This document shows, piece by piece, positions 36,964 through 49,961 of a stretch of DNA of 64,000 bases (positions are counted from its first letter, which is position 1; every line of letters starts with the position of its first letter). Below the pieces are notes generated by a model that was not told where the DNA came from, did not search any database, and saw nothing but the letters and a program-made list of their open reading frames with translations. The stretch covers positions 930,001 through 994,000 of the forward strand of contig NC_052476.1 of assembly GCF_009730915.1 (NCBI RefSeq). Reading direction: 5' to 3'. A program made the translations under genes and the position numbers. Source of the stretch: Dioscorea cayenensis subsp. rotundata (taxonomy: Eukaryota; Streptophyta; Magnoliopsida; Dioscoreales; Dioscoreaceae).

Positions 36964-39900
36964 TCACAAGAATCCAGTGTCATTTTCTTTCAAAACAGTT
37001 GAACCCTCGTCTGAAAGGGTTCTTGTAGTGAAATCAATTCCTGTCTTCGAGTGCATCTCTGCTAATTCCCTGACACGCATTAGAATGGGTATTGGGATCG
37101 GAAGCGAGGATGGTTTCCGTGAAATCTTTGCCTGCAAAAAACAAAGAAAAGTCAAGAATAGCACCATGCTGCAAGTTACTTTGGCAATGCATTCATAGAA
37201 ATTAATTGGATTCCGATAGGGTTTATATTTAATCAAACACTAGGGCAAGGTAACAGGAGGTACGCTCTATTCGTTTTCAATTTTCAAATACGTGAACAGG
37301 AAAGATTGAAATTTAACTGCAAGGAGCTGAAGATGGTCCTCACCCCTTTCTCTGTAGTTCTTAGTGCAAAGCTTGCTCTCAAAAGGTTTCGCCATTTGTC
37401 CTGAGAAAGGTGGTAAACATGGTCAGATCTTCACAATGCCAGGAATAGGATAATAACAATCAGGTTAAATTTTCAAGCATTCAATGAGAATGAGATCACC
37501 TTGAGATCAACAGAAGTGCGATAAGTATAGGACGCAAAGGCTATTCTCTTGATTTCAGACCACTTTCCAGCTCCCAACCTAGCTACACCATCAACTAATT
37601 TCAAAACCTCACAAAGTGTCCAAGCACGGTGGTGCTTCCGTTTGTTTGAACCTTCCAATTTTGTGTAAGCATTATCATCTGAATTATCTCCAGAATTATC
37701 TGCCATGCCATGCTGAATATCCCTCTCACTGATGTCAAAATGTTCTCTGTCCGTCTTTTCACTCTCTGAGTCAACAAAGTTCTGAAAAAAAATTCACCCA
37801 CAGGACAAGAAAAACTTGAGTCTTCAATAAAAAAAATAATAAAAAACCCACTAGTATATCATGACAAGGTAAAGGTTTGAACACATAATAATTATGCAAT
37901 GACTTTCATGTGGGTGGCAAGAAAAACACGAGTCATAAAAGAAAACAAAAAGAAAAAAACAGCCCACTAATATTATCATGGCAAGGTAAAAGTTTAAAAG
38001 CATTATAATTATGGAATGATTTTCTTATGAAAATCATTGCAGCTATCACATAAACAAAGTAAGCTTCATCCAACGAATCCAAAAGCTGCATGAATTTGCA
38101 CATGTGAAACCAAAAGCACACCAAAAGAAACCTAATCAGAGTTTTTCAATAAGCAAAATAATTAATTTCTGGTACAATTTAAAAGCAGTTTAAAGACGCA
38201 TTGAAAAAAATAATTAGCTATATAAACATAATAAGCATGAGCTCGCATTCAAGATGGACCAGTAGGAAACATAAACAAGGAAAGCCGGCCCTCATCTTAA
38301 TTGACAAACACAGAATCATTCTTCAAATCTAACAAAATATAGTAGCAATTATGAGAACTCAGCTTTAAATAGAGACTTATACATACCATAAAAGCCATGA
38401 AACTCTTCCTTGGGCGTTGTCTTCTCACCCTACAGACATATGGTATGTGAACAGTAAAACCTCCAAGAGAATCCTGCCTGGTCACAGATGTTTTACCTTG
38501 CAAACCAATAACATGAGTAGGTCTTGACCTAGATTTTGAAGAGGAATGACATTGTTCAGAAATCCTTGAAGGAGTAAAGACTTTGCCAGTACACTCCCTG
38601 GGTTCAAATTCTGAAAGTTCTTCGATATAGCGCTTGGTTGGTTTTCGAACTCTTTTAGCTACACAAGGCTCCTCACTAATATCTGCACTCTTTACATCAC
38701 ATTCCAATATTGTTTCCCTATTTCTCTTGCAAGATGACTGTTGCTGATCCTCTTCTTGGTTGGCAGGGCTGAAGCGTTGTGAGCTTTCATAAGTATCATC
38801 TATGGGAGAAACAAGTTGCTCAGTGGGCAAGGGAACAGCTTCCAAGTTGCTTGCTTGCAGACTGCAAGGCAATTCCTTGGCATCATCCTTCCTAACTATC
38901 TTATTGTCTTTAATTGTAAAATTACCAGATGGGATATCACATGAATTAGTTAAGCCCATTGCAATCCGTCTCTTAAGCCACAATTTATCCTTAACAGAAG
39001 TCCGTCGTCCAAATGTTGCCCAGAAAGCTTCTTGAAGTTCTCTAATGGTAAGACTGTCCAAGTGGATTTCCCCATTCAATATAGAAAAATCAGGCATTGA
39101 ACTAAAGCAAGTTTCAGAATCCAAGGACACATTGGTGACTGCTTCATTCACAGGTTCTAAACATGTTTCTCCACTCCCTAATGAAGCAACATGGCTATCA
39201 TTTAGGCCTTTGGACTGAGCATTATCCTCTCTATTAACCTTCTCAATGCTACTGTTTATATGGTTACAATGATCATTTAACTGGGTATCTACATCCTCTT
39301 TCTTGGAAGAATTATCAAGAGTTTGTGCCAGTGGCAAACTCTCTTCCTGTTAAAATTTACTATTATATAAATTTAACAATAAACACAAGAAAGCGAAATA
39401 AAATAATATCCAGTGAATGAAACAAAAAGATCTGCATGTAATACAAACAAAAATAAGGCTCTATTTGTGCAAGTATGAATATGTTAGTAAAACATGAGAA
39501 TCATCATAAAGAACACTTAGGTCATGCATTCAAAATTCAATTAGAGATAACAAATTGGAGCATGTATTTACTAGCACCTTGCCTACTTATACAAGCAACA
39601 TTTCTACTATTGGATTGTAGCCACCTTACAGGTACAGGTACTCACTGAGATTAAGAGCACAGACACATCAATTCACATATGGCCATACATGAAATCCATA
39701 TTAAAAGTATCTCAAAACAACACAAATTAACCTGATGATTACATACATACTCCACTGCTAGTATTATCTTTTCCAGAAATTTAAAATGTTATACACTAAA
39801 AACAGGCATACCTGCTAATTCTCATTAAGTTAATAAAAACCAAAATTGCTTATAATGGACTAAATGGAGAGTATGAAAAGGATAAAAATAACAGCTTGAA

Positions 39901-41020
39901 AATTTTCACTTCAACAGTGTACCAAGAAGAAATTTGTCACACACCTGAACCTTGAATTTCAATTTTGATAAGTCTACTGCATTGGATTCTGACTGTGATA
40001 GACCTGAGACAAACAGCTTTGTAAGAGAACTTCTTCACAAGTCAAACAAAATAGCAAGGCTTAAACTGAAACATTTAAAGAACACTAGTTTATAGAAATC
40101 ATGCCAAGAGCAAGAAAAGGAAATGATACTACCTTCTGAACTTTCACACTTCTTAAAGGAGATGCTTTCATTAGGAATTTGTTTTCCAGTATGTGCAGTG
40201 GTTTCAACTTGAGACAATTCATTCTTGTCATCTTCCAACAAATGCTCAGCTTTCATCACCTCATCAACTGTAGCAGGAAATAGCCTTCCATCATCTTCAA
40301 CCTATAAGTGACAATATCGATCATCATAATGCTTTAGCTACAATTTCCTCAGAAAAAAAAAAGGCTCCAAATACAGATTTCCTCTGATCCTTCCATCATT
40401 GTCTCATTCGCCTTATAAACAAAATTTAGAAAATCCCAATGACACAAGGTCTTAAACAATTACTCCAGAGTTGTTACTCTAAGATAAAAGCAAACAAGAT
40501 TATCATTATTATTAAAAACTTACAAGCTCTGACTAAAAGAAAAACTATTATTCTAGTGATTAATAGTGTTACTGATCATTCACTTGGATTTACCATTTAA
40601 TAAAATTTCCACTGGTGACTGTCGATACTTCTTTGACTTTGTGAACTTCCAAAGTTTCAAAATTTCAAATATGTTTCCCTTATTCATGCATCAAAAGGAA
40701 TTTAAAAAAGTTAATTTGTCGATACTCTATAATGAGATAAAGGCTATAAAGCTTCCTACACTGCACAGTGATACACACTTAAAGGCAACAAAAATAAATC
40801 TTTAAAGCAATAACAACAAGCTAACAAAATAAATCTTTTAAATTATAATTCTTTGAATGAAATAGAGATAAAATTATCAAATTGCATCTATAAAAAATTA
40901 AACAAACAACGAGAAGAATACCCGAACAAGTTGGTAAACCACAGTGTCAGCAACCGGATTGGAAGATGAAGAATCAGCATTATAATCTCGATTGATCTCA
41001 GTATCAACCAGTGTCCCCAT
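36964..41020 (-). CDS. TRF-like Myb/SANT telobox protein (TRFL3/TRFL6 group)
   Basis: Nuclear protein with a single C-terminal Myb repeat of the telobox class, related to plant telomere-repeat-binding-like proteins. Seven exons on the minus strand: 41020-40922, 40301-40133, 40003-39945, 39346-38387, 37781-37500, 37400-37344 and 37131-36964. They join in frame to 597 residues, opening MGTLVDTEINRDYNADSSSS. The large exon 4 is mostly low-complexity, with the basic motif RKPTKRYIEELSEFEPREC. The Myb repeat (about 477-537) reads KHHRAWTLCEVLKLVDGV, KWSEIKR and YRTSVDLKDKWRNLLRAS. VDLKDKWRN is the telobox signature, split by the intron between exons 5 and 6. The C-terminus reads KISRKPSSLPIPIPILMRV. 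TRFL proteins as a group vary in telomeric DNA binding, so target specificity is not implied. The 5' UTR may contain an intron. Confidence 0.9.
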
Positions 41021-42039
41021 AGAAAAAATCCACTTCACGCAATTCAAACCACCAAAACTGAAAATTGCTATCAAATTCGGTCAAATTATAAAATAATAAA
41101 TAAAAAATACAGCAAAAAAAATCAAAATTCCCATGATTCTCTTCCCTAGCGCATATTTGAGTAAAAAACAACCCTAATTCACATATATACATTAAAACCG
41201 CAGCATATTACATGGAATTCGAATCTAAACACAAATATAACCAAAATTAACCAAAAAAAAATCCGCAAAAAAAGGGGAAACAAAAATTCGAGGAACTAAC
41301 CATAAAAGAGAAGTGGATCACCGCCTCGATCCCATCAGCATTTACATCAATTTGAGAGAAGAAAAACAAGCGGGAAAAAAGGGAGGAAATTTTGGGAAAT
41401 TGGGGAAAAAGATGGGGCAGTGGGAGTTGAGGGGAGTGTTTTGTTTCAAGAGAAGGGAATGGTTCGTCGGGGTCCATAGATGATGGATTCAACGGTCATG
41501 ATTGAGAGATTGTTGGATATGGACGGCTGAGATTGCGATAGCGTGTGCAATGGCCGTTAGATCACGTTAGTGCGTGGATTAACACGAATATTCACGATTG
41601 TGTTTTTTCAGGGACCTTGTTGTAATTTGAAATTTTCTTTATATATAAATATATATATATATGTATATATTCATTAATTAATAAAAAATTATACTTGAAT
41701 ATCACTCTCTACATTTTAGTATTACCTCAAGTTTTTTTAATAAAAGTAAATAAATTATTGTAAGTGGAGTCTTTAACCAAGTTCGAGGTTGAACATGGAT
41801 CAACACCATAGGTAATGCATAAAAAGTTTAGACTTTATTTTGTTGTAAATACGGTTTGAATTTAGAAATTTGTTTGAAAAGAAAGGTTATAAATATAATT
41901 TTTAAAAAATTCAATCATGTAAATAAATACATCTATAATTTGTAAAATTATGTATTAAACAACTAAATCTTTAGCAATATGCTTATAAAGTGAAAAAAAA
42001 AATCATTCATTCTTATTTTTATTAAAAAATACTAAGGGC
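41021..42039. other. Upstream flank of the TRF-like gene
   Basis: Carries the leader and promoter of the TRF-like gene (minus strand), a TA run near 41642-41665 and AT-rich DNA. No gene was seen. Confidence 0.5.
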
Positions 42040-42640
42040 ACCTTGAAGTTAGGAAAGCCTCACTTCAAGCAAATACAACAAGTTTCTTATTATTACATGT
42101 GTTATCTATCATACGATGATTGAAATTGTGGACCATCTATTTATTCAATGCTCCTTTACCAAATCTAAGTTCATTTTCCTCAAATCTTAAGGGCACCATG
42201 AACTACGATTTCCCCAACTGATTTTTAGAGTGTCTAGCGTAGGGTGTCCTAGTTTTGGGTTTAGAACTCTCTGGAATCTTTTAGCTAGAGCTATTATCTG
42301 GCTTATCTAATTGGCAACAAAAGATAACATTTTTTTTATTTTAATTTGCCTTCTATTTCTTCGATTATCTTGAAAATCAATCACATATTTCTCTTTTGAT
42401 TCTCTATAACTCCAATTAATAAAAAGACAAAACTTGACAGTCTCTTCGGCAATGGCGAGAAAAAAGATTCTCAGTTCCATTGTTCTCCTGAAAGGATAGA
42501 GCACAAACCAGATGCCCAGGCCCCAACACTACTCTCCGGTAGATCTCTTTAGAACTTTCCTTGTTTTCCCCTACGACGTGATCCTGTTTACGTCCATTTG
42601 TTTGTTTTTTTAGTTGTCCCAAACATTATATTTATTTTTA
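42040..42640 (+). mobile_element. LINE remnant (C-terminal zf-RVT region of ORF2)
   Basis: A plus-strand frame from about 42098 reads IEIVDHLFIQCSFTK, the zinc-binding zf-RVT segment found at the end of plant LINE reverse transcriptases. It is followed at about 42266 by TLWNLLARAIIWLI, the other typical block. Stops and frame changes interrupt the frame (a stop follows within the second block), so it is dead. Upstream reverse transcriptase and endonuclease domains were not found, and the element is 5'-truncated. The right end is approximate. Confidence 0.7.
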
Positions 42641-42708
42641 GTTTCACTGCTTATTATCTGTGTTTCTTTGGTTTTGGTTTGTATCTATTTCAAGAAATTA
42701 ATGGGTCT

Positions 42709-42760
42709 TTTTTTTTGAAAAAAAATAGATAAACCACAAATTTATTGAACAAGCAATAAA
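42709..42760 (-). mobile_element. Antisense retroposon tail motif
   Basis: A poly-T run is followed by tagataaaccacaaatttatt. Read on the minus strand this is aataaatttgtggtttatct before poly-A. The same motif appears near 4625-4690 and 52390-52430. Confidence 0.45.
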
Positions 42761-42886
42761 CAAACACTCAAACAAACAAACAAGCAAAAACCCAAAAGAA
42801 ACTACATAAATTAGTGGTTTATTTATTTTTTTTTAAATGCAAGGGTATATATTTAAAAATCCTTGTAATTCCGCAAGGTCCGAGGG

Positions 42887-42894
42887 TATAAATG
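42887..42894 (+). promoter_or_regulatory. TATA box of the candidate small-protein gene
   Basis: The string tataaatg lies 70 bp before the candidate ATG at 42957. A second TATA-like string (tataaata, 42923-42930) is too close to that ATG to leave a usual leader. Confidence 0.4.
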
Positions 42895-42956
42895 CAAAAA
42901 TGCCCTGTGAGTATTCTCTCAGTATAAATATCCAGTTTTCTCATTTCATTTGGCCG

Positions 42957-45900
42957 ATGGTTTCCCTCCGGCCGAGGTACTGTTCGTCCTTCGAAACTTG
43001 AGATCTAGCCCTTGTTCCTTAATTTCATTGATTTTTCTGATAAGATTTCATTATAATCTCTGTTGATCGTCATTGATTCATCAGTTTTTCTCTGTTTGTT
43101 TGGTAATTTGAATCATTGTGGGGATTTTTTTAATTTTAATCTTAGTTAATTGCCTGCGTTCTTATTTTCATCTTAGATTCAATTGTTCTTAAAAAAAGAA
43201 GTCATCGGATTGTGTTTATATGGTTGATTTTGAGAAATGAGTCTACGATTCAATGTTATTGTCATCGTTGTTGATTGAGATCATCAATTCATCAATGCTT
43301 GTCTCTTGTTTTTATTGATTATTTGATTCACTATATATATATATATATATATATTTTATTTGAGTTTTAAAATTTGTTAATGGTGTGCTATGTTTCTTCA
43401 TCTTAGCTTCAATTGTTCACAACGAAAAGATGTTGTTTTTGTGTATATATGGTCCATTTTGCCCTTTGAGTCTTAAACCTGGATAATTAAGAGTAGATTT
43501 GTGAAAGTTGTGTTTTTGCTGCTTATTTTAATCTGAGAAATTTTCAAATACATTGAAGATGTAGATCATAAAAAGGCAGGGATGTTGATATGAATGATAT
43601 TTAACTTGGTCATCATGAATAAGCACAGTCTATTGCTTATTTGTAATGGATATATATAAAAGGTCATTGATCCATGATCCATCTCCTTGATGATGGGGTT
43701 TACTCCATTAATTGAAACTGTGCATTAGAATTATAAGACACGCTTCAAGAATGAGCATAAGGTTAAGACCGTGTTTGTTTCACCGAATTTAGGGACGAAG
43801 TGACCAAAGTGGAGCTTCATATGACACTTCGGTTTGTTTATTTTACGGAAGTCCACTCTAAAGTGGTTCCACTTTGCACATGAATAATTAGAAATAAGGA
43901 TGATTTATGGATGGATGTTTTACTGCTATAAATTCTAAGATAGGAAACCAGATGACCACAAGATCAATAATTGTTAGGAAAAAGAAACGTGGTTTATACA
44001 CTCATATTAGAAAAAAAAAAAGATTAGGAAATATTGCAATTTGAGTGATCTTTTGATAATGCGTGATAAATAAATTTTTGTTGTTGTACTCAAGAATGTT
44101 GTTTTTCTTCATTGTACAAATCCATGGTGACTGGACTGGGCTGGGCTATCAATCAGGCGCTTATAAGCTATGCTTTTCCAAATATGTTTGTTTTTGGTTG
44201 TTTCTATCTTTGTGCTCACTGGTCCATGCCTTTCATTTTTATTAGCGTTGGACTATTCGGTACACTGTTGTCTGACCAGCCAGGGATGCAAATTCTAGAT
44301 ATATGTCATGTGATCATTTACTGTATTTGGACCAGTGAATTCAGAATGAATACTAGAGACACTGGTTTTCTTGGAAAATGCTAATAGGACACATGTAAAA
44401 TGAGAGCATGTTTCTGTCTTGTTGCACTTTCCGAAAAGTTCACTGGTTATGAAAGGTACTTTTACTGTTGAGATTGATATTTCTTGATGAAAAGATGCGG
44501 AGATATTTACAAAGCAGCATCTATGGAAGATAAACCAGATGAAAAATTACTAGAAGTCTAGAATGCTAAAATGTTAAAATTTTAACCACAAGGTCCTTGT
44601 GTTCCTTATGTTCTTTATTACTGTATAATTTGCAAATGTTAAAATTTTAACCACAAGGACCTTGAAAGTTGCAAAATGGAAGTTTAGATTGGAAACTTTA
44701 CTGAAGAGGTCTTAGATCTGTTACACAGGATAATGCAGATGAAACTTAGAATTGGTATATTTCTATAAACTAATAGACACAGAGGAAAATCATCTTCCTT
44801 CATGTTTAATCAAAAGTAGGTTGTAATATCTAAAGTTTGCATCTTTCTGTGATTCATAACTATAACTTCAGCTACTTGCTTTAGAAACTCGACTTCCACT
44901 TGACATGCATTGCTATTTCATTGCACTGGCATAGATTCTCAAATCAGCAGTATTTGGAGCCAACTCTGCGTCCATTTTAGCACAAATGATTGTGTTGGCT
45001 TTTGATGATTTAGAGAGAATAAATTGAAAATCAATAGTGTTCATTATGACCAATTCAAAATGTCTAGAAATCAATTATCAGGATTTGGGTCCAATTCCAT
45101 TAGGGCCCTGTATAACAGTATTGTAATGAATCCAGGACCCAAACTGCAGAACTTTGCTAATTAACATCTTGTGGAAGAGACATAGCGTATGTCATTATGT
45201 GATTGTTATAGCTGGACATCCATTTTGGAATCTATATAATAATTGTAATTTCTTGTATCATATTATATATGTTTATCATTCCTCCATGTACAGGACTTAT
45301 AAGCGCACTATTTAAGAATTTAATGACTTTTTCCCTGGCGTTTTAGAATGATAGTAGCATATTTGTACTTCTCTGCAATCCTTTTCCCCCATATCTATCT
45401 AAATAATGCCCATGTTAATTAACAAGTAACCATCCATGGAACAAATAGACCACGCTGGAATGAACTCTTATTATATGAAGCACTTTGCAGGAGAGACGCT
45501 AATACAAATGCTGTCATAATCCATCAAATGGATAAACTGCATCTCATCAATGGCTTGAAAACAGAAAAATTAAAGTGACACCCTTTTGGGTTTAAGGACT
45601 GAAAAGAACATTTGTGTATAGTTTAATAATGACTAATTGTGGACTTCTGCCTTATGAAAACAATGAGTTTATTTGCCAGTCTTTTGCCTAAATAAAAGCT
45701 CAGTTTCTTATACATGCACTGTAGTTGCTCAAAAACATATATGCTTGAATTTTTGTCACATAGGCTGCAAAAAAATTTCCAGATTACCTGTAACAACACT
45801 TGCATTAGCATTACCTATAGCAAGAAGTTTGAATTATTATAATTACATGAAGATTTGTTTCTTAACATCAGTTGGTTATTTTCTTCATCTTATTATTAAT

Positions 45901-46240
45901 GTTCCATTTACTATCTGGTTAATTTTTTTGTGCCATTTGTCCTAGTCTTTTGAACTACTTCCCATCTCCATCTATTATCTCAACTCTTATGGTCTGTTTA
46001 AGTTGTAATTCTCTTCCAAATTTAGTTTTGTATTGCATTGTAATGTGACATATATCTAATCCAATCCATTGTACCCATCTATATCAGAATTTTCCTAGGA
46101 TCAGTCAACAGTGGATCACTGAACCGGTGCTACCTTCACAAACAGATGCAACAACAATCAGAGTGGAAGGTGGGTCAGTGGAAATGATCCAAAGGATGAA
46201 TGAATCCACTGCTCAAAAGGCTAAACCAATTATCAGGTGA
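42957..46240 (+). CDS. Candidate split gene for an unknown 53-residue protein
   Basis: Proposed from two exons: 42957-42976 (ATG plus 17 nt, donor gag|gtactg) and 46099-46240 (acceptor tttcctag|gatc). The 20-nt first exon leaves phase 2, exactly what the second exon needs. The joined product opens MVSLRPRISQQWITEP and ends QKAKPIIR before a TGA. Exon 2 and the following 200 bp are GC-richer than the flanks, and TATA-like boxes precede exon 1. The product is hydrophilic with no membrane segment or signal peptide, and I recognise no family. The 3.1-kb intron could hide further exons in multiples of three. The weak points are the short first exon and the modest length of open frame. Confidence 0.45.
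43768..43885. mobile_element. MITE-like stretch in the intron of the candidate gene (tentative)
   Basis: It begins accgtgtttgtttcaccgaa, a style typical of the ends of plant MITEs, and includes related imperfect repeats (gaagtgaccaaagtgg and acttcggtttgtttatttta). The opposite terminal repeat was not found. Confidence 0.25.
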
Positions 46241-48270
46241 CAATCAAAGGCCCCTTCTTTGAGCTGTATCTTTTGTGTGGTGCTCTTCAAATGGTGACCC
46301 AACTATTGTTGTTGGCTGTGCTAAGTGCTATTGGTCCTTGCTGGTTATCACGTCCCCTAAGTCTCGTCTGCATCACTGCTGTGCTCCACCCACCACACCA
46401 GCCATTATTAGGTAATCATCTTGCTTTCATTCAATCTTTCATTAATCCTTTCTACAGGATAACTAGTCTAAATTATGCCATGATTTTATTATATATCACG
46501 TGATAATGAAATATGAATTTGTTCATTTTTTATCCATTCCTTCTCTGGGGTAGTTTCATGACTATATTTGATACTCACTAATTTTTCTCATATTAGATAT
46601 AAATAACTTAAAACTAAAACTTGTCTACTAGGTTAATTTCTAGGGAATTTTATTTATTTATTTTTGTTTTTTGATAGTGCGAGGATGAATCATCACAAAC
46701 ATATATATTTTTTATTATTACATCGCAACAATATATTGGAAGAAAATTGTATTCTTTAATTGTTCATATTTATTACAATAAAATTCTTCCGAATGCAACA
46801 AAAAGTCTTCCAACGTTGGATATCATAATATAATTTGTTTTTTTATTTTAATATTTACTTTTATACATTGATATGTTTGGGTTTATTTTTGAACTTTTAT
46901 TTTTTATAAAATATTTGTTTTGTTTATTTGTTTTTCTCTCGTTTGTATAATTGTATTTTTTTTTTATCTAAAAGTAATTTTGTTCTAAAAATTATAGTTT
47001 TTAAATGCTGACTTGTATGCATATATCTTTGTGCATACAGTGTAAAATTTTAAGTTTAATGAATAATTATAATTTTGTTTAAATGGGTTTTTATTGTTTA
47101 AAAAAAATAATTTTCATATGGGCCAATAACCAATTAGACAATTAGCAGATTCAAAACAGTTAATATCATGCCAATTATTGGACAAGTTTTGTTTCAAAGT
47201 ATAGCTAATAACTATTTATATCCCATCTAAACATGCCAAATATGTTGTTGTTAGATCAACAGTTTAATAACTAAAAACAAAATTAAGAACTCAGCACCTA
47301 CAATTAAAGTTGCATAAAAAGTTTATATATATATATATATATATACACTCCCACATGAATCAAGTAACAATCTGATAGCTTTCAATTTGATTAGATTTTG
47401 GATTAAAAGGGGGTCAAGATGGGTGGGATGTGATTAAAGAGGGGGGACATAGTTAGGACCCATGGATTATGTGTATAGGTACACATATATATTGATCTAT
47501 CAAATCTGGAGCTCATTAATGGCAGACAATTATATAGTGCCATACAACACAAGTAACATAAACTCACATGAAATCTATGGTTGATGGACACCTAGATTTC
47601 TTTTTGCTTCACTCTTTTCTCTTGTAATTTGATGGGCTAGCACCAGGTTGGAATTGGATGCAAATACTGGTTTTTATTCTAAAATCCAAAGTCTAGGTCC
47701 AGTTTAGCAGTGCTAGCATGTCCATGTGTGGTTGATACAATTCCTTGTCTTCTCTAGCTATCATCTTCAACAAAAAATTTTAAGATTTTTTATTGGTTAA
47801 ATCATATTCTATTAAAAAAAAATGATTTGATTTTAAATGTTAAACTCATAAAATTAAAACTCCTTTTTTTTTGTCATGACTCTGAAGACATCTCTGATTA
47901 TGTGTTTCATTGTATTATTAATAATTCAAAAATTACTTTTTATAACTTTTCAATAAAGTTTATTTTAATACAAAGCACAATTATTTAGAACACTTTAATA
48001 AATATTAAAAGAAAAAATATAGTTCAAAGTTTTTTTTATAATGTGGATGAGTCACTCACTTTAATCGCTTTGAGAGTGAATTGATCTCTTGATCATTTAA
48101 TGTTAATAAAACATATTTTTATTGAGATTTTATCGGTTTTAATGTATGTGAAATGCATGAAAGCGAATTATTGTGATTTTTAAGGGCATAGAGACAATTA
48201 TAATCTTTTGGAGCTAAATTAAGGGTGACTGAAGAGGCACATAAATAAATAAATAAATAAATTTCAAATA
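46241..48270. other. Intergenic DNA after the candidate small-protein gene
   Basis: The first 200 bp is GC-richer and may be the 3' UTR of the candidate gene. The rest is AT-rich with a TA run at about 47325-47345 and no recognisable gene. Confidence 0.5.
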
Positions 48271-48591
48271 CTCTCTCCGTTTTTTTTTACTTGTCACATT
48301 TATCTAATTCATACTGATTAAAAAAGTTAGTTAAAGTTAATTGGTTACTTATATTTTATAAAAAAATCTATTACTTTCCAAAACTATCCAATTTTAAAAC
48401 TCCATTAAGTGGAGTATACGATTTAATACTTAGTTGATTTTGACTTATTGAAAATTGTACAAATACATTAAATTAAAAGGTAAATTTGGAAGAAAAAAAT
48501 TATTTAATGTTATATATAATTTTTAATATAACAAGTAAAAAAGAACAAATAAGAGATCCAAAATGAAACAAGTAAAAAAAAACTAAAGAAG
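48271..48591. mobile_element. Stowaway-like MITE (Tc1/mariner), 321 bp, TA target duplication
   Basis: The left end is ctctctccgtttttttttac and the right end, read on the minus strand, is cttctttagtttttttttac, an imperfect terminal inverted repeat continuing into ttgt. TA dinucleotides flank both ends (48269-48270 and 48592-48593). The interior is AT-rich and non-coding. Length, ends and target site fit Stowaway elements mobilised by mariner-like transposases. Confidence 0.8.
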
Positions 48592-48593
48592 TA

Positions 48594-49651
48594 CAAATAC
48601 ATTAGTATTTATTTAATTGGATAAGCTTTTTTTATTAAATCTTAATTCATTTTTAATAGCAAGTACCATCATCCTATCATTTCTGGTTCATCACTCTATC
48701 ACGTCTTTCTCTGTCTTCAATTAGTAGTAAGTTGATACTCAATAATGTGGATGGAAGGGATTGCCAGATTGGAAGGAAATGAAGTATTCATTCTTCTCTC
48801 AGTGAATCTATTACCATTTACACACATCCCCTGGACATTGATTACCCATTTGCTTGTGCTTTCTCATCTTTTGTCCACCATTTCACCAGCCCAACTCTCT
48901 ATTGGAAACCATTATGCCCCCAATTTAACCAACCATTACTTATGCAACAATCATCCCATCCCAAGTACTTTTTATTTTGTTACTTAATTTGAATGGACTC
49001 CTTAACAATTTGCACAGTAACCATGCATTGACAGTGAGGATAATTTTGTTCTTAATATTGTTTTAATAAAATTAAAACATACTCATTAAATATTGTCTAA
49101 AGAATTAATTCATGGATTAATACATCATGTGTTTCATTTATTTAATAAATTTACACTTAATATATCATTCATATCAATAATTTTTTTTTAAAAATAAGCT
49201 AATTCATAATTGTAGTCTTCAAAATACAATAATCCTCAATATAATTTTAATAATCATATATATAAATTATTTTGTATTTTGGCTTATGAGAGAATTTTAG
49301 ATAAATCATTAGTAAAATTCAAACTTTTCTCTCGATCGATTTTTTGGAAAGAGTAGCAAAGTACTAGTGACACCATTACAGGGCTATATATATATATATA
49401 TATATGAAAGCGACAAAAGTTATTTACATCAAAGGCATGTACATGAGTTGGGAATTAATCATCCAATTTACGAGCTCTTAGTCAGAGATGAGGAGTTTGT
49501 GCTGTGAACTTACATCCACAACTGGTGACTCATTACTATTATTACTTTTAACAAATATTAAACTCAAGATTTATTAATTATTTCATTCCATATATATATA
49601 TATATATATACTTCAATCACGGCCAAGGTTTTAAAACCATATTATACAAAT

Positions 49652-49689
<38 letters not shown>

Positions 49690-49961
49690 CATACATAGTG
49701 GAGCATGCGCACAGGTAATGCTCCCCAACATCCCGCCACCGGGCCCACTAACGGGCTTCCATTCATCCCACCTGGCCACAATATTAAGCCACGTCAGCAA
49801 ACAAGCCAACTAAGGTCACCCACGTCTCCTTACCCTTTTTAAACCCCCCCTTCTATCCCTCCTCTTCTCCTCAAACTCCCTCCCTTCTCACCCTCTAAAA
49901 TCCCCATTCTACCCTCCAATTCACTCACTAATTCCACCCACTACCCCTACCCCCTCCCTCA
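48594..49961. other. Upstream region of the BIG GRAIN1-like gene
   Basis: AT-rich, with TA runs near 49385-49406, 49592-49611 and 49654-49690. The proximal 250 bp is C-rich and holds gccacgtcag (49788-49797), an ACGT-core bZIP-type site, and a pyrimidine-rich leader. No clear TATA box was seen; tttaaa near 49838 is the nearest candidate. Confidence 0.55.

Noticed and set aside
44112-44384. A 90-residue frame with hydrophobic stretches (MYKSMVTGLGWAINQ)
   Set aside because: It matches no family, has no convincing splice sites or promoter, and lies in AT-rich DNA where such frames are expected by chance.
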